This document shows, piece by piece, positions 61,232-64,000 of a stretch of DNA of 64,000 nt. The first letter of the stretch is position 1. Each line of letters starts with the position of its first letter. Source of the stretch: Episyrphus balteatus. Its lineage: Eukaryota > Arthropoda > Insecta > Diptera > Syrphidae. Both the position numbers and the translations under genes were made by a program. The DNA is taken from the NCBI RefSeq assembly GCF_945859705.1, contig NC_079135.1, positions 111,550,721-111,614,720 on the forward strand, written 5' to 3'. The notes beneath the pieces were generated by a model. The model saw only the letters and a list, made by a program, of their open reading frames with translations. It did not search any database and was not told the origin of the DNA.

Positions 61232-61980
61232 AATTCCTTCGGAATATATGTGTGGATCAGAATCAAAACCCATTATATCCACTTTTCAAAAAAAATGACT
61301 TAGGTATGAGGTTTTGTTTCTAGTATTCAAATACATACGTTGCGCCCAAGTTTGAGTCTCTAACTACATTTTTTGGCGTAGAAATCAGACCACAAAGTTA
61401 GAGGTTAATTTCAAAACCCATTTTATCCACTTGAGTTTTTGTTTCAAAACCCATTATATCCAAACAATTTTATTCGCATCAAAATCCATTATATCCATTC
61501 AAAATATTATTTCTAAAATAAATTTGAAATTCAAAAACCATTTTATCCATGGGATGAGATTAGATGGGAATATCCGAAAATTTATACGGATCTTTGAAAA
61601 AAAAATTTCGGCATTTAGGTTTGAATTTATTTGTTCAAGAAAGTAGGCGTAGTTAAAAAAAAGGAAATAAAGTTTTCTCGTTTTTAATTGAGTTTTTTTG
61701 AATGCCATATTTTCTTATTTTGGCCTGAAATTCAGAGGTGATTTTCAAAATCCATTATATCCATATTTGTTTTGGGTATAGCTCTAAAACTTAAACCCTC
61801 AGATCACGATTTCTGGACTTGAATTGTAGGGAATCCTAATTGAATCAATCCTGCATTTAAAAAAGTACTAAAGAATGTTTCGTTTACGAGATACAAGTTT
61901 TTCTCGATTTACTCGAAATCAAAAAAAGTGGATAAAATGGGTTTTGATTCTGATCCACACATATATTCCTATCGGAAACT
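61232..61980. mobile_element. About 749-bp element with six internal copies of its end motif
   Basis: GGAATATATGTGTGGATCAG then AATCAAAACCCATTATATCC at the left is mirrored at 61928-61969. If the outer TTCC word is included, TA flanks at 61230-61231 and 61981-61982. The word AAAACCCATTATATCCA or a close form recurs in direct orientation near 61268, 61413, 61444, 61479, 61531 and 61748. No transposase ORF. Confidence 0.85.
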
Positions 61981-62314
61981 TAACTTGGAATTTAACTGTT
62001 ACTTTAATTAATAAGATCCCTAATAATAGAATTTAAGAAAAATTCCCAAGAGCAGAATACATTTCTGGGAACAAATTATATTTTGGGAATAACAATTCCT
62101 CTTAAGATTCCCAACAAACCCTATAATAAATAGCTTTATAATAGCCTAACAAAACCAAGAATGTAAACAAACAAAAATCCTTTATTTATTGTTGGTAATT
62201 TCCATTTATTGAATCTGAATCTAGGATTGCAATTACATTGAGTTCTTTTCATGTTCTCTTTTTTTTTTAAATTGTCTTCATTTTTTCGCCATAATTATAT
62301 AACTAATCGAATAT

Positions 62315-62320
62315 TTTATT
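62315..62320 (-). terminator. Polyadenylation signal of ATP synthase gamma gene
   Basis: AATAAA on the minus strand about 70 bp after the stop codon. Confidence 0.6.
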
Positions 62321-62389
62321 GTTGTTGTTGTTAGATTTTTATTTAAGACAAAAAACAATTAAAATTCTTATTACAACATCGTATTTAAT

Positions 62390-63286
62390 TTATGTTAGAG
62401 CAGCAGCACCGGAAATAATTTCAATAAGTTCTCCAGTAATGACAGACTGTCTAGTACGATTGAAAGTCAAAGTTAACTTGTCAATCATCTCTCCGGCATT
62501 CTTCGACGAGTTATCCATAGCAGTCATACGTGCCGATTGCTCTGAACAAGCTCCCTCCTTCATGCAGTAATAAATCAAAGAAGCCATCGAGTATTCCAAG
62601 TAGCTTTGGATAACCTCAGCATCTAAAGAATCATAGACAACCAACTTCTCTGATTTCTCTACAACTGGAGCACTGTAAAGTGGCAACAGGCTCATTTCGT
62701 ATGAAACCACCGACTTGAACTTGTTGAAAACAAGTTTACCCTCAGTAAAGTCATACCCACAAGTCATGACTTCATGAGCGATGCGAGAAGCATCCAAGAA
62801 AGTGGGTGGCAAACGACCAACTTCATTGGCAACAAGAATTATGTTCTTGCTGTACAATCGTTGCAAAATAGCACGCGACTTGTCACCAATGCAAATGACT
62901 TTGGTCTTGGTGTCATCGACAGCCAAAGTGTTACGGATTTCACGAGCAACACCAGAGTGCACGGCTCCACACAAACCACGATCGGATGTGACAGCAATCA
63001 GAAGCTTCTTGGGTTCGGAGGCTTCGTCATTGGTAACTTCGGTCTTTTCGAAGAACTGCTTGGCACCCTGGCCGTAGGGACGAGCTTGCTTTAGATCACG
63101 TTCAGCACGAGCGTATTTGGCAGCTGAGACCATTTTCATGGATTGCGTAATTTTTTGAATGTTCTTGACGGACTTCAATCGCATTGAAATTGATTTGAGG
63201 GTGGCCATACCACGCTGCTGCTGGAGTCCATTTTCAACGATGGGTACCAGAAGGGCGGTGGTGTTTAGTGCAGCGCGTTGCATCAT
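62390..63286 (-). CDS. ATPsyngamma: Mitochondrial ATP synthase subunit gamma
   Basis: The gamma subunit is the rotating central shaft of the mitochondrial F1 ATPase; it couples proton flow through Fo to ATP synthesis. The 298-residue protein is encoded without an intron. Residues 1 to about 27 (MMQRAALNTTALLVP, ending QQQRGM) form a mitochondrial targeting sequence rich in Arg and hydroxyl residues. The N-terminal shaft helix follows (ATLKSISMRLKSVKNIQKIT), then the TSDRGLCGA signature at about 100-108, and the C-terminal helix with EYSMASLIYYCMKEGACSEQ, SARMTAMDNSSKNAGEMID and NRTRQSVITGELIEIISGAA. Length and motifs match insect orthologues. Two adjacent ATGs open the frame; I use the first. 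A short 5' UTR intron is likely. Confidence 0.97.
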   Translation of the reverse strand: MMQRAALNTTALLVPIVENGLQQQRGMATLKSISMRLKSVKNIQKITQSMKMVSAAKYARAERDLKQARPYGQGAKQFFEKTEVTNDEASEPKKLLIAVTSDRGLCGAVHSGVAREIRNTLAVDDTKTKVICIGDKSRAILQRLYSKNIILVANEVGRLPPTFLDASRIAHEVMTCGYDFTEGKLVFNKFKSVVSYEMSLLPLYSAPVVEKSEKLVVYDSLDAEVIQSYLEYSMASLIYYCMKEGACSEQSARMTAMDNSSKNAGEMIDKLTLTFNRTRQSVITGELIEIISGAAALT

Positions 63287-63297
63287 TTTCGTTCAAG

Positions 63298-63364
63298 CTG
63301 GAATATAATGTTTTTATATTGTTTAAAGATTAATAATTAAATAAATTGGAAATTTTCTTTATAC
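63298..63364 (-). other. Probable 5' UTR intron of ATP synthase gamma
   Basis: On the minus strand a donor GGTATAAAG at 63365 and an acceptor ATTCCAG ending at 63298 bracket 67 bp. The acceptor lies 11 bp before the ATG. Confidence 0.45.
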
Positions 63365-63795
63365 CAATTTTTCACGATATGACCGAAATGACAGAGGAAT
63401 GGCTAGTGGCTTATGTAAGGTGAAAATAGTGTTCGGAGATGTGATGTATTAGAAATTTCCTCTTATGTATGTACCGGTTTGGAATTTTGACAGATGACAG
63501 TTGTCAAATATTTTATTGATTTTGGGAATAGAGATGATTTGATGAAATATTTATTAAGATATAAGATCTAATTGGAAAGGAATATGGATTAATTGTGTAA
63601 ATTTCAAAGAAAAAATGAATATTTTTAAAGGAAATGTAGTTTTTGTTGAAGTAAATTCTAATTGGGAAATTTAAGAGGATTTTATTTGTTTAACGAAAAA
63701 TTTGTACGTGGCGCTGCGAGCGTATGGGAGAATTATTTATTTAAAGGCACTGATTACATCGGGATTGCTTAAGAGTAGTTCGCACTCAATAAAAT

Positions 63796-64000
63796 AATGA
63801 AGTAAAATAAAATAAAATAAAATAAAATAAAATAAAATAAAATAAAATAAAATAAAATAAAATAAAATAAAATAAAATAAAATAAAATAAAATAAAATAA
63901 ACTAAAATAAAATAAAATGAAATAAAATAAAATAAAATAAAATAAAATAAAATAAAATAAAATAAAATAAAATAAAATAAAATAAAATAAAATAAAATAA
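63796..64000. repeat. TAAAA-type pentanucleotide array
   Basis: About 40 AATAA units with two variants near 63901-63921. It runs off the right edge, so its full length is unknown. Confidence 0.97.

Noticed and set aside
62774..63094. Plus-strand ORFs of about 100 codons
   Set aside because: They are antisense shadows of the ATP synthase gamma coding sequence.
1..64000. CRISPR arrays, operons or other prokaryotic systems
   Set aside because: The genes are spliced and of insect type; the tandem repeats are satellites or transposon parts without unique spacers.

Overview
The window looks like nuclear DNA of a fly (Diptera, probably a higher fly). It is very AT-rich, has GT-AG introns from about 55 bp to 16 kb, and carries genes close to Drosophila obst-A, Peritrophin-A, Surf4 and the ATP synthase gamma subunit, plus insect odorant receptors of the 7tm_6 family. 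There is no sign of a bacterial, viral or organellar genome. I cannot name the species.

Layout. obst-A (+, 746-1555) enters from the left without its signal-peptide exon. Three odorant receptor genes follow (+ 6547-7885, + 10116-11452, - 12595-13933), all with the same four-exon structure. Peritrophin-A (-, 16394-35282) has three domain exons at 16.4-19.4 kb and a signal-peptide exon 16 kb away; a small glycine-rich secreted-protein gene (+, 32331-32573) is nested in that intron. A BTB-BACK-PHR gene (-, 39936-44503) and Surf4 (+, 46361-57374, 10 kb first intron) are divergent around a 0.5 kb GAATT pentanucleotide array. The ATP synthase gamma gene (-, 62390-63286) is intronless in its coding part. 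The last 200 bp are a TAAAA-type pentanucleotide array running off the edge.

obst-A and Peritrophin-A both encode secreted proteins with three chitin-binding domains, which in flies act in cuticle or peritrophic matrix. The receptors act in olfactory neurons; Surf4, the BTB protein and ATP synthase gamma are housekeeping or cell-biological genes. They share no pathway. From memory, obst-A, Peritrophin-A and the BTB gene CG17068 are also close together in Drosophila, which would make the left two thirds partly conserved synteny.

Most of the non-coding DNA is transposon debris. The striking part is many inverted-repeat elements, most with TA target duplications. These include at least four unrelated 620-750 bp elements that each repeat their own terminal motif internally, a MITE with a well-spaced tRNA-like A box and B box, a 3.2 kb inverted repeat with 1.3-1.4 kb arms in Surf4 intron 1, and several short hairpin elements. 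One element sits inside a 42-bp tandem array, so its empty site can be read directly. All exon borders and element ends were set by eye from splice signals, reading frame and repeat symmetry.
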